A stretch of DNA of 64,000 bases from the NCBI RefSeq assembly GCF_003086295.3, contig NC_092052.1, positions 14,042,346-14,106,345 on the forward strand, given 5' to 3'. The translations under genes were made by a program, and so were the position numbers. Position 1 is the stretch's first letter. Each line of letters begins with the position of its first letter. Under the pieces are notes generated by a model, which did not search any database, had not been told where the DNA came from, and saw only the letters and a program-made list of their open reading frames with translations. Shown piece after piece: positions 12,323 through 24,683 of the stretch. Source of the stretch: Arachis hypogaea. Lineage: Eukaryota; Streptophyta; Magnoliopsida; Fabales; Fabaceae.

Positions 12323-13355
12323 CCTGAAAAGCAGAAGTTGCAGGATACAGTTTAAGAACTAAAATAGGAAAACAGGTAAGCAAATAGGATTTATCAATAT
12401 AAGCATAAAGGCAAAAGAGCAATAGAAGTATGAAATGAGTTAAATATAAGTAAATTTTGGACTGTATGCAAATGAAAAGTCTGAGAGTAAAAATCACAAT
12501 CCAAAATAAATGATATGTGGAAATCTTGTCAATTAGGAAAAATAGTAATCATGCCTTTGAGTTAGAAAGTTAAAGTAGTTAGGTAAAAAAGAAAAGTTAG
12601 AAAGTGAAAGTAGTTAGGTAAATAGAAAAGTTAGAAAGTTAAAGCGGTTAGTAAGTAAAAAGAAAGTTAAAGTAAGTGGCATGAAAATGCGTTTCCTAGT
12701 TAACAATAAATTCACAAACTTGAAGAACAATCAACTCATATTCAAGCAAAAATTTGCATTTATTGATGATAACTTATAAAATTTGCAAAAGGAAAAGGAA
12801 ATCATCTATAATGCAGTTTAGTAATCCGGAAACCAGAAAGAGTGAGAATGCAAGCCCATTCATCCATGAATTGGCTAGCTTGAAACCAAATAGTGCAAAA
12901 CTTGAATTTGCTAAAACCAGTTCATGAATGGGAGTTGAGTGAAACAATTTGAAAAAATTTGGGCAGCATTCCGGCTAAAATTGGATGTTCCCGGGTAATA
13001 AACGACAAGAAAATCAGTTCATATGACAGTAAATAGTGCTAAAAAGATTAACAAATATCAAGAACATGAGAGAACAGTGTAACATCAACATCAATATGAA
13101 AGAACAACATATGAACAGCACATCATCACAGCAAATTAAGAATTGCGAATCAGATAAAAATAGGTAGCAAGAACGGTGCAATTATCAGGCCTAAATCCAC
13201 TAACCACATCTTAGCTACCTAACCAACTAAAATCCACTACAATCATGCATCTCTAACTATCCTAATTTTGAAAAAAAAATTGAAAAACTAACTAACTAAT
13301 TAACGGAAAACAGGATTCAGTATTCGGCGAAACTTGGTGCGCAGAGGAATAAATG
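12323..13355. other. Internal non-coding stretch with a short minisatellite
   Basis: AT-rich, no supported gene. At about 12561-12677 a unit of roughly 34-35 bp (GTTAGAAAGTTAAAGTAGTT then a variable purine-rich tail) repeats a little over three times, starting at 12561, 12596 and 12630. On the minus strand this lies upstream of the Transposase_32-like ORF, so it may be leader or intron sequence. Confidence 0.6.
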
Positions 13356-13800
13356 TATGGATCAGAGAGATGGTGGGGGTGTGGTGGTGGTGTTGGTGAC
13401 GCGGCGGCGATGGGTGGCGGCACGGCGGTGGTCCGTGGTGGAGGCAGGGGGCTGTGTGGTGGGTGTGGGTTTAAGGGAAGGAGGAGAAGAGGTGAGGGGT
13501 GAGGGTTGTGTTGTGGTGGCCGGTGGGTGGTTGGCTGGAGGTCTGGGAGGTGGCGGTGTCACTGGGCGGCTCGGTGACGGGGCGGCAGCAGTGGGGTCGG
13601 GGTCGTGGAGGGGAGGAAGAAGGGGGAAGAAAGGAGAAGGGGAGGGAGGAGAAGGGGGGTGGGTCCGGCGAGGGGGGTGCGGTGCGGGGGTGTGGCGGCG
13701 ATGCTAGTCGGTGAAGGTGGTGGTATGGTGGTTGGGGGGAAGAAGAGAGGTTGCAGAGGAGGGTTGGGGGGAAGTGACGTGGAATGGGTAGGGTTTCGCA
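13356..13800. other. Strongly G-rich (minus-strand C-rich) tract inside the LTR element
   Basis: The plus strand is extremely G-rich and nearly C-poor, with many runs of three or more G, such as GGAGAAGGGGGGTGGGTCC and GAGGGGGGTGCGGTGCGGGG near 13650-13690. Open frames of 60-160 codons exist in several frames on both strands, which is what skewed low-complexity DNA produces, so none is called as a gene. On the element's coding (minus) strand the tract is C/T-rich, like a plant leader. Confidence 0.7.
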
Positions 13801-13824
13801 TGGGTGGATGTTAGTGATTTTGAA

Positions 13825-14240
13825 TCCATGCAAACGCGTGGAGTACGCGATCGCGTGATTAGGGCGAAAAGGGCTCTGACGCGAACGCGTCATTGACGCA
13901 ATCGCCTGATTGTGGGATAATGAAAGCGACGCGTATGCGTAGGGCACGCGTACGCGTCGCTCAGAATTGTGCTAAACGCACAATTCCAGCGTCATTTTGG
14001 CGCAACTCTCTGTTTCCAATAGGTTCCCTGAAATCCATGCGACGCGTACGTGTCGCTCACGCTTTCGCGTGGGATATGCGCAGTGCAAGTGACGCGTTCG
14101 CATCAGGGACGTGAACGCGTGGGCCAATTTGTGCTAAACGCACACCAGCCGCACGATTCCAGCCTAACTTTCTGGGTGTTGGATCTTTACGCCGATTTTT
14201 AATCGACGCCCACGCGTGGCCTGCGCGCTCGCGTGGGGTG
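13825..14240. repeat. CpG-rich ACGCGT-word cluster inside the minus-strand element
   Basis: Contains AACGCGTGGAGTACGCG, GCGAACGCGTCATTGACGC, GACGCGTATGCGTAGGGCAC, GCGTACGCGTCGC and ACGCGTACGTGTCGC, separated by ordinary sequence. Many copies are one C-to-T or G-to-A step from ACGCGT. The same word class forms clusters in the LTRs of this and other families in the window. Confidence 0.8.
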
Positions 14241-14460
14241 ATTTTTTTTTATGCAATTATGCAATATGCAATATGCAATGCTAATGTGGATGATATAAAT
14301 AATTCCAGGTTCAATGAAAACAGAATAAAATAAAACTTAAAAATAAACAAAATGAAATAAAATTAAAAGTGAAAAAGGAACTATCATACCATGGTGGGTT
14401 GTCTCCCACCTAGCACTTTTGGTTAAAGTCCTTAAGTTGGACATTTTGGGGAGTTCCTTG
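14241..14460. other. Short non-coding spacer downstream of the gag-like ORF
   Basis: Contains short ATGCAAT repeats at about 14250-14280 and the minus-strand sequence TGGGAGACAACCCACCATGG near 14390-14410, a sequence I associate with the region after gag in several legume gypsy elements. Nothing else is recognised. Confidence 0.5.
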
Positions 14461-16116
14461 TTATGGTGGCTTGTGCTTGAATTCATCCAAAAATCTCCAC
14501 CACTGTTTAGAATGCCAACAGCCTCCGGAGTCCCAAACTAGGCATGTAAAGCCCTTGAGCATATTCAAACAAGTTCTCAGGTTCTCGGGGTGTTGAATGT
14601 CAGAATAGATTCCAGGATCCCAAACCTTGCTTTTATATCCGCCTTTGTCTCGATTTATACTTTTCCAGCCAGGTGGTTTGGAAGTTGTATTCTCACCAAG
14701 ATGACCAAACATTTTTCGAGACCCATTCAATCGAACTCGAAACCAATCCTTACGCTTCAAATTGAAGCGTGGAACCTTATTAAATCTTGCATACCAGCTC
14801 TGAGCACGAACCATTTCCCTTTTACTCTTAAAGCCGCAAAGAACTCTAAGCTGGCCATCTGTTTCAAGCAAACCATATTCAAGTGGAAAAGTAAGGATAA
14901 AGGCTAAGGATTTTACCCACTTGAATTTTGTATTGGGTGGTAATGGCCTTGGAATATGTCTTTCCAGTGGTTTTGCAAGCTCTACTCCCTTGTATTCTTC
15001 CGTGAATTCCTCCACTTCGCTGCAAACTTCTTCAATTTCAACACATCTTGATCTAAGTCTTCGATATCTTTCTCATCACTCAAGTCATAAGTTGGAGGTT
15101 GCGAAAAATCTACCTCCGCATCATCTTCGTATTCACTTAGGGAAGATTCTTCCATCTCAAAAAATTCACTTGCGGATGCAAGTTCATCACTAGGGGGACT
15201 TGACTCATGATCATCATCATCAAGGAAACTCGCTTGTTGAGTTGTTTCGTCCAGTTCTTCATAAGATACCTGCTTTGGGGGTTGTGCACTATCCTCCTTA
15301 GCATCAAGTGCAAAATTCTTGACGGAATTCTCCTCAATTCTGGACTCCCATGGAGGTTCAGCATCTCCTAAGTCTTCAATCAATTCTTCTTCTTCGATAG
15401 TTTCAGCTTCCTCTACTTGTTCCAATACAAAATCATGCTCCTTACTGTCCATTGGAGTTTCTAGTATCTCCTTCATATTGCGTTCTTCATTAGATTGCCC
15501 ACATGAAGCCGTGTGGGGTTCTTTGAGTGTCCGAACGTCGGGAAGGCAGTCAATTTATCGCTTGATTCAATTGGTGAAGTGTGGCATGAAATCTTTCTAA
15601 TGTTTCCTTGAGTTGCTCCCTTGATTCCTGGGGTGATGGATATGGACATTGTGCATAGGGAAGTGGTGGTTCTTGGGAGTAATTAGGTTGGAATTGGGGT
15701 GAATAAGGGTTAGGGTCATATGGAGGTGAATGGTGGTAGTTGGCTTGTGAGTGTGGTGGTTCAAAGCTGTGTTGAGGAGGTGGTTCATAGGCATATGACG
15801 GGGATTGTCGGTAATTACAAGGGGGTCCACCATATCTATCGTCTTGGTATGCACCTCGGAATGGTTTCTGACTGTAGTAATTTGGTGGGTGATGGTTGTC
15901 ACGAAGGGATCCACCATAACTATTGTCTTGACATGCATTATTGAATGGTCGTCGTCCATCGTAGTTTGGAAGGTGTTGTTGCCTAAAGGGTTGATCAGAT
16001 CCTCGTGGCTCCGTACATCTCTGATTGTTTTGACCTTGATACATGTTCCTGTTATAGCTTTCATTCCTTTCAACAATATTTGAACCAAACTCAAAGCGAC
16101 GGGGGTGAGAACTCAT
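14461..16116 (-). pseudogene. Gag-like ORF of the minus-strand element, frameshifted
   Basis: Three overlapping or adjacent minus-strand frames read as one broken ORF. The first starts at ATG 16116 (SSHPRRFEFGSN) and is Tyr/Pro/Gln/Asn-rich, ending at 15550. The second, 15476-14982, is strongly acidic (Glu/Asp/Ser-rich, with EEEELIEDLGDAEPPWESR). The third, 15015-14461, is basic and aromatic, with WVKSLAFILTFPLEYGLLET and LCGFKSKREM. Sense continues across a frame change near 15,550 and another near 15,010. The ORF sits directly downstream of the primer-binding site, the usual gag position. No zinc knuckle or enzymatic motif is visible. It resembles ORFs common in Arachis LTR elements. An ATG at 16209 would add a hydrophobic leader, but the 16116 start fits the conserved-looking N-terminus better. 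Confidence 0.7.
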
Positions 16117-16210
16117 AGTAATTAGTAAAAATAAAAAACGAAAATAAAAACAAATAGACAGGCAAACGAAAATATTTACAATAACCAATAATAAGGGACA
16201 CAGTTGCAAT

Positions 16211-16228
16211 TCCCCAGCAACGGTGCCA
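16211..16228 (-). other. Primer-binding site of the minus-strand element
   Basis: On the minus strand it reads TGGCACCGTTGCTGGGGA, three bases inside the LTR. It resembles the TGGCGCCGTTGCCGGGGA-type sites of plant gypsy elements, with two transitions. It fixes the element's orientation as minus. Confidence 0.8.
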
Positions 16229-16231
16229 TTT

Positions 16232-16428
16232 TGACGATCGGATTTCTACTAATTTAGAATTTTGTAAAAATATAGTCGCGTTGCAAGTATAGTTTCTAAA
16301 CCGACAAAGAATCCTTTCGTACAAAAGTTTGGTTGTCACAAGTAACAAAACCCAATAAAATTTATAACCGAAGTATTTAAACCTCGGGTCGTCTCTCAAG
16401 GAATTGCAGGGCAGTGTGATTTGTTATT
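16232..16428 (-). repeat. 5' LTR of the minus-strand element, inner part
   Basis: 197 bp matching 7602-7798. It is cut after TTATT (16424-16428) by the Tekay-type element and resumes at 28222 after a second TTATT. Confidence 0.9.
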
Positions 16429-19400
16429 TGTAAGACCCGGTTAATTAACGGCTAATTAACCCATATATGAGAATTTATTCTAGAAAGCCAAAAATGATAT
16501 TTTTATGGCTTAATATGATAGAGGAAATTGAGACGAGAATTTCGGTACCAATTTTATAGAATTCGGACCAAGATTGGACCGAACGGGCCAAACCGGGCCA
16601 ACCGGACCCAAAGTGGGCCCTTGGCCCAACATAACTAAACCAAAACCCTAGTTTTCAGCACTCTCTCTCCTCACAACACACTCAAACACGCTGAAATTGA
16701 AGAGAGGGGAGGAAGAACACTCTCTCAAGTTCTTTCTCTCACTTGATCTTCAAACCACCATAACTTTTGATCTAGAGCTCCGATTGCCGCTCCGTTTGCG
16801 GCCACGCGTTCACCGCGGAGAGCTCTACAAAACCCATACAACTAATCTTGAAGTAAGCCACGTGTTTCTATTCGAAATTCCAGCCCTTATTTTCGAGTTT
16901 CATGGGTAAAATGTTGAGATTTTGGGTTCTTTGATGTTATAGGACCCAACTCTCTTGAAGGAGAAGGTTAATCTTGTCTCCTTGGACCTTGGGTGTGGTA
17001 AGATTCTCAACCCTAGTGTGATTTTGTTGTTCTATGATGTTTGGGTTTTGAGATGTTGTGTATGGGTATGATGGTTGTGGCTTAGGTTGTGTATATGTGA
17101 ATATTGGAGCTTGATTGGTGACTTTGAAAAGCTTGGAAAGGGTTTGGTGGTGAAAAATCTGTTCTTGGAGGTGTTGAGGCCTTGAGAGCTTGTGGATAAG
17201 TGGTTTGGAAGTGCTCCGGGGGAGCTTGGGAAAATCGGCTAAGGTATGGTTTCGGTTTCCCGTATCTAATATGTAATGTGGTAGGAAATACTTAGGCTAG
17301 AGGCCCTAAGATAGGCATTGAATTGTTGATGTTGTTGAATGATTGAGATATATGATGTGGTCATATATGTGATGATGATTATTAAGGCCTTAGTGGTATG
17401 ATGTATGAGAAATATGCATGTTGTGATATATACTTGATGATTGGTTATGGTTGAATTGTGGGTTGAACCATGTTGATGGTGAGTATGATGTTGATTGTGT
17501 ACAATAATAATTTATTGGAATTGGTGTTGTTGAGAATTGGCATGAGGAATAGTATATGATATGTCAATGTGTTTGAGTTTGAGCCACTTGGGTGAAGTGG
17601 GGTAAAATGATGAGATAGTGATTTTGGTAATTTGTGGTAATGTGTGTCAATGTGTGAGTTGAGGAGGCTTGATGTTGAATTTGATATATTTTGATTGATT
17701 TCAAAGAAAAGGGATGAACTTGGCATGTTTTGATTGGTTTTGAAAAGAGTTGGAAATGGCTTGTTTTGAAATTGGCACTTTGTGGTTTTGTATGAAAATA
17801 TGGTTTTTGGGCACACTTTGGCGGGACATAACTTGGACTACGGATCTCCGTTTTGTACCAAATCTGTTTAGAAATGAAATTGGATCCGGGATGTCCATGC
17901 CGTTCAAAGAACGGGTGAAAAACGATTTAAAATGAGGAAGTTATGTCCGTTGGAAGATTGGGGTTTAAATCTGTGAATTCTGCAGCTTTTAACTTAGAAA
18001 ATTTTTAGCAGAATGACCCCTTGCGCGTGGGCGCACCTGGCGCGTACGCGCCGATCTTCCAGAAAGCGCCATCCACGCGTGCGCGTGATGTGCGCGGGCG
18101 CGCCGATTGTGCTGCACCCAATGCCCAACCATTTTCCAGAGAGTTATGCCAGAACTGTGCCAGTGTTGTGCCTGGGGCACGAGAACACCTGCGCGTACGC
18201 ATGGTTGGCACGTGCGCGTCGATTGGCAAATCTTTAATCCACGCGTTAGCGTGCATGACGCTTGCGCGTCGATGAGTTTTTGAGGCCATCCACGCGTGCG
18301 CGTGGAGTGCGCGTACGCGTGGCCCTGTTTTCATCCCAAAGTTGATTTTTGAGTTTTAAAAGCCAAATCTCATACTTCTAAGCCTCCGATCTCACCATTT
18401 ATGTCTTAAATCATTATGACATGCCTAGCTATTAAAAAGGGGCTAGTGAATGAGGTAACTTGCGAGTGAAGCAAGGGAAAAATGAATGATCAATGAGGAT
18501 CAAGATGATTATGTGAGATGCGGAGGATGGTGGTGGAAGTGCTTGTTAAGCCATGGGCCGAAAGGCTATAATTGCTAATGAAACGGCTGGTTATGGATTT
18601 AACCGTGAGCCGGAAAGGCTGTGTATAATATGAATATTGGCTGGTTTTGGACTGAACCGTGAGCCGGATGGCTGATATGGATGTTGATCCATGGATGAGA
18701 ATTCATGCATGCTTATGCTGAATTATTGATAATTGAGATTTGCACTTCCACTATCAGAGGCACGAGATCCCTGGGAGGAAGCAGTGGCTAGCCACCACGT
18801 GCTCCAGGTGGAGGCTCGAGACTCTGTTGACCCTATGTCGTAAGTGTGGCCGGGCACTGTGAAAGACCCGGATGAGCTCGCCCCCGAAATATTCACCAGT
18901 GAGGGTGATGGATATGGATCATGTTTATGATCAAGTTTATAACGAGTATAACTCGAGTTGGGGATGCGCGACAGAGGGACAGTCCAATGGTTAGCTACCA
19001 GGACTTGTCGGGTTGGCTCTATAACCGACAGATGATATCATCAGCCACTAGGGACAGGCATTCATCATATGCATACTATGTGAATTGTTTGAGATTGCCT
19101 ATTTGACTGCATATTACTTGCTAATTGTCTAAATGTCTTAACTGCTCCTATTTGTATATTCTTTGTCTGATATAACTGTGTTTGCTATAATATACTCCTG
19201 CTGGTGGTTGGGAGGTTTGAAGGAATTGGAAAGGGAAGTATTAGTTAGACTGAAGAATCTTTAGTCAGATACCCTTATATGGTTTAGCTTGTTTATAAGC
19301 TTTGATATTATCTGGAGGAAGTTCTAGGATTGCCTTTGGCTTTCCTCTATTATTATGTATTATATATGTGGAAGCTGTTACCGTGCTGGGGACCTCTGGT

Positions 19401-19960
19401 TCTCACCCATGCGGATTTTGTGGTTTTCAGATGCAGGACGCGAGGCTTCTCGTTGAGGCATGCTGGAGACTTCTGGATTAGCGAAGATCCTTTGTTCTTG
19501 GGACTCTGTTTTGGTTTATATATCTTGTTTAGATACTTTTATCTCCATTAAATAATACAAACTGTGATGACTCCTTCTAGAGGGGATTTTGGAGAATAGG
19601 TTGTATGTATTTGTGTCCCTTTGGGTTTCCTTTGGGGTTTCCTTATTTTATTATATGTATATATTATTATGCTCGGACCGGTTATCTTCGCAGCCGGATC
19701 TTGAGTCTTGATATTCCCGTTTTTGACACTCTTTATATATATGATCTTGCGTTAGCTTATCCTTTGCTCGTTACGTTATCGATCGGAGTGTTGCGCGTTC
19801 GAGTTACGGTTTTTGTTTACCCCTTTTTCTACAAAGGCTCCTAGTTATAATCAATTATTCATACTACTATACGTACTAAATTTTTGTTTTAGAGGTCGTA
19901 ATACCTTGCCATCTCTGAATTATGACTTAAGCATAAGACTCTGTATGGTAGGGTGTTACA
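16429..19960 (+). repeat. 5' LTR of the Tekay-type element
   Basis: Starts TGTAAGACCCGGTTAATTAA and ends GGTAGGGTGTTACA. A CpG-rich cluster of ACGCGT/GCGCGT words lies at about 18015-18330. A direct repeat built around GGCTGG...AACCGTGAGCCGGA lies at about 18578-18675. Open frames inside it (for example 18005-18334 minus and 19605-19844 plus) recur exactly or almost exactly in the other LTR and have no recognisable domain. Confidence 0.95.
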
Positions 19961-19963
19961 TTA

Positions 19964-19975
19964 TGGTATCAGAGC
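19964..19975 (+). other. Primer-binding site (initiator Met tRNA type)
   Basis: TGGTATCAGAGC starts three bases after the LTR end. This is the standard plant priming sequence, complementary to the 3' end of initiator methionine tRNA. Confidence 0.9.
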
Positions 19976-20177
19976 AGTTCGTTCCTGTAGAGCCTGAGGA
20001 ATGGACTGACTATGCTTTTGTGCATTCTCTGTATGTGTGTTATGTGCTGTTAGTGTATCTGCTTGATATAATTGGCATAAACGTTCATGAGCATGCATTT
20101 GGGACTTTGAAGTACTAAACTTCCGATATTGAGACTGATCAACTTAATATCGATTGTTTGGTGTGTATAGGAACCAG

Positions 20178-23100
20178 ATGGCGCCTCGTGGACGCGGTAG
20201 AGGCCGTGGGAGGGGACATACGAATGCTCGTGCGCCGGAGACTAACCCTAACGACCCGGTGAACTTTATGGCTGCGTTGGAGAACATGGCTGCTGCTATG
20301 CAAGCCACTGCTGAGGCTCTTGGTCAACAGATGAACAACCATGGTAATGATGGAGGTGGAGTTCAGGGTCCGATGACCTTGGCAAACTTTTTGAAGGTTA
20401 ATCCGCCTAAGTTCAAGGGAACTACTAGCCCGACTGAGGCTGATACATGGTTCCAGGCTATAGAGCGAGCATTACAAGCACAAGTGGTACCTGAAGGACA
20501 GCGTGTCGAGTTTGCCACTTATATGCTCACCGGTGAAGCGTCGCATTGGTGGCAAGGCATCCGACGTCTTCTGCAGCAGGGTGATGACTATATCACCTGG
20601 AATGTCTTTCAAGAAGAGTTCTATAAGAAGTACTTTCCGACTTCTGCTAGGACGGCTAAGGAACTTGAATTGTTACAGCTGAAGCAGGGTACTATGTCCA
20701 TATCAGAGTATACTGACAAGTTTGAGGAGCTGTTCAGGTTCTCTCGTATGTGCCAAGGGACTCCGGTGGAATATGAGGAATGGAAGTGTGTTAAGTACGA
20801 AGGAGGACTCCGGAGTGATATCTTCAGTTCAGTAGGACCAATGGAGATTAGGACTTTCTCCGAATTAGTGAACAAGTGTAGGGTTGCTGAGGAGTGTGTG
20901 AAAAGGGCAACCGCTGAGAAAGGGAGTCACAAAGGTTCATTTTCACAGAACCGAGGGAAGGGCTTTGCACCTAGAGGTCCGTCTTTCAGGAGGGGAAGCT
21001 CTTTCAGGAGGCCCAACAACAACAACAATTTCCAAGGGAAGAAGTTTGGGAAGCAACCTCAGAATGATCAAGCTTGTACTAGGTGTGGGAGTCACCATCC
21101 GGGAGCACCATGCAAGGCCGGATGGGGTTTGTGCTACAATTGCGGAAAGGCGGGGCATAAAGCCGCAAGTTGTCCGGAGAAGCAAAGGCAAGGTGTTGGG
21201 AAAGCACAACAGACTGGTCGGGTGTTCACCACCTCAGCTGTGGGTGCAGAGGGATCCGAGACACTCATTCGAGGTAACTGTGAAATGGCTGGTCAAACTT
21301 TAAATGCTTTATTTGATTCGGGAGCATCGCATTCATTTATTGCATTTGAGAAAGCCCATGAGTTAGGATTGAAGATTGTAACCTTAGGTTATGACCTAAA
21401 GGTACATAATGCTACCCATGAAGCCATGGTAACTAGGCTAGGATGCCCGAAAGTTTCGTTCAGGTTCAAGCAGCGTGATTTTGTCCATAATTTAATCTGC
21501 TTACCGATGATCGGTCTTGATCTTATCTTGGGATTGGACTGGTTATCTGAGAACCATGTCCTGCTTGATTGTTCTACAAAGTCGGTGTACTTTATGCCGG
21601 AGGATACAGAAGGGCCGGTTGTGGTGAATAATTATTACTTGAATTCGATGATGGTGAACTGTTCTGGAATCGAATGTCACGGTATCCTATTGTTAACCGC
21701 GGGTGTTTCGGGTGATGATCAAAGGTTGGATCAGATTCTGGTAGTGTGTGAGTTTCCGGAAGTGTTTCCCGATGATATTGAGGAATTTCCACCTAACCGA
21801 GAGGTCGAGTTTGCTATTGAATTGGTGCCTGGGGCGGGACCAATCTCAAGTGCTCCTTATAGGATGTCACCGTTAGAGATGGCCGAGCTAAAGTCTCAGT
21901 TAGAGGAATTGTTGGGTAAGAACTTTATCCGACCAAGTGTTTCCCCGTGGGGTGCTCCAGTGTTACTGGTAAAGAAGAAAGATGGAAGTATGCGGCTCTG
22001 TGTGGATTACAGGCAGCTGAACAAGGTCACCATAAAGAATAAGTACCCATTGCCGAGGATTGATGATCTCATGGATCAGTTACAAGGAGCTGGGGTTTTC
22101 TCTAAGATCGATTTGCGATCTGGTTATCACCAGATAAGGGTGAGGGGTGAGGATATCCCTAAAACCGCTTTCAGGACTCGTTATGGTCATTACGAGTACA
22201 CTGTAATGTCCTTTGGGTTGACGAACGCTCCTGCAGTATTCATGGATTACATGAATAGAGTGTTCCGTCCGTTTCTGGATAAATTCGTGGTTGTCTTCAT
22301 TGACGATATACTAATTTACTCCAAGACTGAAGAAGAGCATGCGGAACACTTGCGGACCGTGTTGCAGATTTTAAAGGAGAAGAAACTCTATGCGAAACTG
22401 TCTAAGTGTGAGTTCTGGAAGAGCGAGGTGAAGTTTTTGGGTCACGTGGTGAGTAAGAAGGGAATAGCCGTAGATCCAACCAAGGTAGAAGCTGTGATGG
22501 ATTGGAAGCAACCAACCACAGTAACTGAGATAAGGAGTTTTCTGGGTTTAGCTGGCTATTACCGAAGGTTCATCAAAGGCTTTTCGCAATTAGCCTTGCC
22601 GTTGACAAAGTTAACTCGCAAAGACACTCCGTTTGTTTGGACTCCTGAGTGCGAGGAGAGCTTTCAGACATTGAAGAAAAAGTTGACCACTGCACCTGTG
22701 TTAGTGTTACCTGAGCCGAACGAGCATTTTGAGGTGTACTGTGATGCATCGTTAAAGGGCCTAGGGTGCGTGCTGATGTAGCATCATAATGTGGTGGCGT
22801 ATGCCTCACGACAATTGAGACCTCACGAAGTTAGTTATCCTACGCACGATTTGGAACTCGCTGCGGTTGTGTTTGCCTTGAAGGTATGGAGGCATTATCT
22901 CTATGGGGTTAAGTTCCAAGTCTTTTCCGATCACAAGAGCTTGAAATACCTCTTTGATCAGAAAGAGCTTAATATGAGGCAAAGGAGGTGGATGGAATTG
23001 TTGAAAGACTATGACTTTGAGTTAAATTACCATCCTGGAAAGGCGAATATAGTGGCGGATGCGTTAAGTCGAAAGTCGTTATATGCGTCTTGGATGATGC

Positions 23101-24635
23101 TTCAAGAGGAGAAGTTGCTCAAGGGATTCGAGAGTCTAAAAATTGGTGCTCGAGAAGTATCTGGAACCTTGTGTTTGAGCCGATTAGAAATCTCGAGTGA
23201 CTTTAAGTCCGAACTCCTAAAGGCCCATGAAAATGATGAAGCGTTATGGAAGGTGTTACCGGCTATCGAGCAAGGAAAACAGTGGAGAGTGTCGGAAGAA
23301 AAAGATGGGTTATGGAGATTCAAGGGTAGGATCATTGTGCCGGATGTTGGCACTTTGAGGCAAGATATCTTAAAGGAGGCACACAAAAGCGGATTCTCCA
23401 TTCACCCGGGAAGTACTAAGATGTACCATGATTTAAAGGCGATGTTTTGGTGGCCGGGTATGAAGAATGATGTGGCGGAATATGTTTCAAAGTGATTAAC
23501 TTGTCAAAAGGTAAAGATTGAACATCAAAGACCTTCCGGGATGTTGCAACCCTTAGAGGTTCCGCAATGGAAGTGGGAAAGTATTGCAATGGACTTTGTG
23601 TCGGGATTGCCAAGGACTAGGACTGGTTTTGATGCTATCTGGGTGATCGTGGACCGACTGACGAAGTCAGCTCACTTTTTACCCGTTCGGATGACTTACA
23701 CCCTTGAGGAGCTAGCTCGGTTATACATAAAGGAGATTGTGAGACTCCATGGTGTACCTGCTACTATAATCTCTGATAGAGATCCTCGTTTCATTTCGAG
23801 GTTCTGGGGTGCATTTCAGAAAGCTTTTGGAACTCGATTAAGCTTGAGTACAGCGTACCATCCTCAAACAGATGGTCAATCCGAGAGGACGATCCAAACA
23901 CTAGAGGATATGTTGAGAGCTTGTGTTTTGGACCAACCGGCGAGTTGGGATCGGTATATGCCGTTAGTAGAGTTTGCATACAATAATAGTTACCATGCGA
24001 GCATCAGAATGGCTCCGTATGAGGCTTTGTATGGGAGAAAATGTCAATCTCTACTATGTTGGTATGAAGCTGGAGAGAAAGGCTTGTTGGGGCCGGAAAT
24101 GATAGCTGAGACCACTGAACAAGTCAAGAAGATCCGAGATAGGATGCTTACGGCGCAGAGTCGTCAAAAGAGTTACGCCGATCAAAGGCGGAAGCCCTTA
24201 GAATTTGAGGCAGGAGATCATGTTTTCCTGAAAGTTACTCCGACCACAGGAGTAGGTAGAGCGATTAAAGCAAAGAAGTTGAATCCTCGATACATTGGTC
24301 CATTTCAGATCTTGGAGAGGATTGGGCCAGTGGCGTATCGGGTGGCTTTACCACCCCATCTTTCAAACCTGCACGACGTATTTCACGTGTCGCAGCTTCG
24401 AAAGTACACTCCTGATGCTAGCCATGTGTTAGAACCCGAATCGGTTCAGTTAAGAGAAGATTTGACGCTTCCAGTGGCTCCAGTCAGAATTGATGATACT
24501 AGTATCAAACGGTTGCGTGGAAAAGAGGTTTCATTAGTCAAAGTGGCTTGGAGTCGAGGCGGTGTTGAGGAACACACTTGGGAACTTGAGTCGGAGATGC
24601 GAATGGATTATCCGCACTTATTCTCAGGTAATTGA
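20178..24635 (+). pseudogene. Tekay-type gag-pol polyprotein with two nonsense codons
   Basis: One frame of 1,485 codons from ATG 20178 ([11 protein letters not shown]). Visible in order: gag; CCHC knuckle [14 protein letters not shown] (about residues 319-332); aspartic protease LFDSGAS (Asp380); reverse transcriptase with FIDD (about 707-710); RNase H YCDAS (Asp856); integrase HHCC finger; and integrase catalytic Asp1139, Asp1200 and Glu1236 with the usual 35-residue D-E gap. The last roughly 50 residues are chromodomain-like. A TAG at 22779-22781 (codon 868) interrupts RNase H, and a TGA at 23493-23495 (codon 1106) falls where the first zinc-finger Cys is expected. The frame is otherwise open, with no frameshift. 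Translation is expected to stop within RNase H, leaving integrase unmade. The product would make, process, reverse transcribe and integrate element copies if intact. Confidence 0.95.
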
Positions 24636-24671
24636 ATTTGAATTTGAATTTTGTGGGCAAAATTCCCAATT

Positions 24672-24683
24672 AGGTGGGTAGAA
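24672..24683 (+). other. Polypurine tract of the Tekay-type element
   Basis: AGGTGGGTAGAA lies directly before the 3' LTR start at 24684, in the expected place. Related sequence (inverse of CTATCCACCT) borders the outer LTR at about 32650. Confidence 0.75.

Noticed and set aside
13357..13947. Gly/Val-rich and Pro/Ser-rich frames that look like a cell-wall protein
   Set aside because: A skewed G-rich tract opens many frames at once. There is no signal peptide or defined repeat, and the tract lies within an LTR element.
18005..18334. Arg/His/Ala-rich 109-codon minus frame present in both Tekay LTRs
   Set aside because: Exact repetition only reflects the near-identity of the LTRs, and the frame lies in the CpG-rich cluster.
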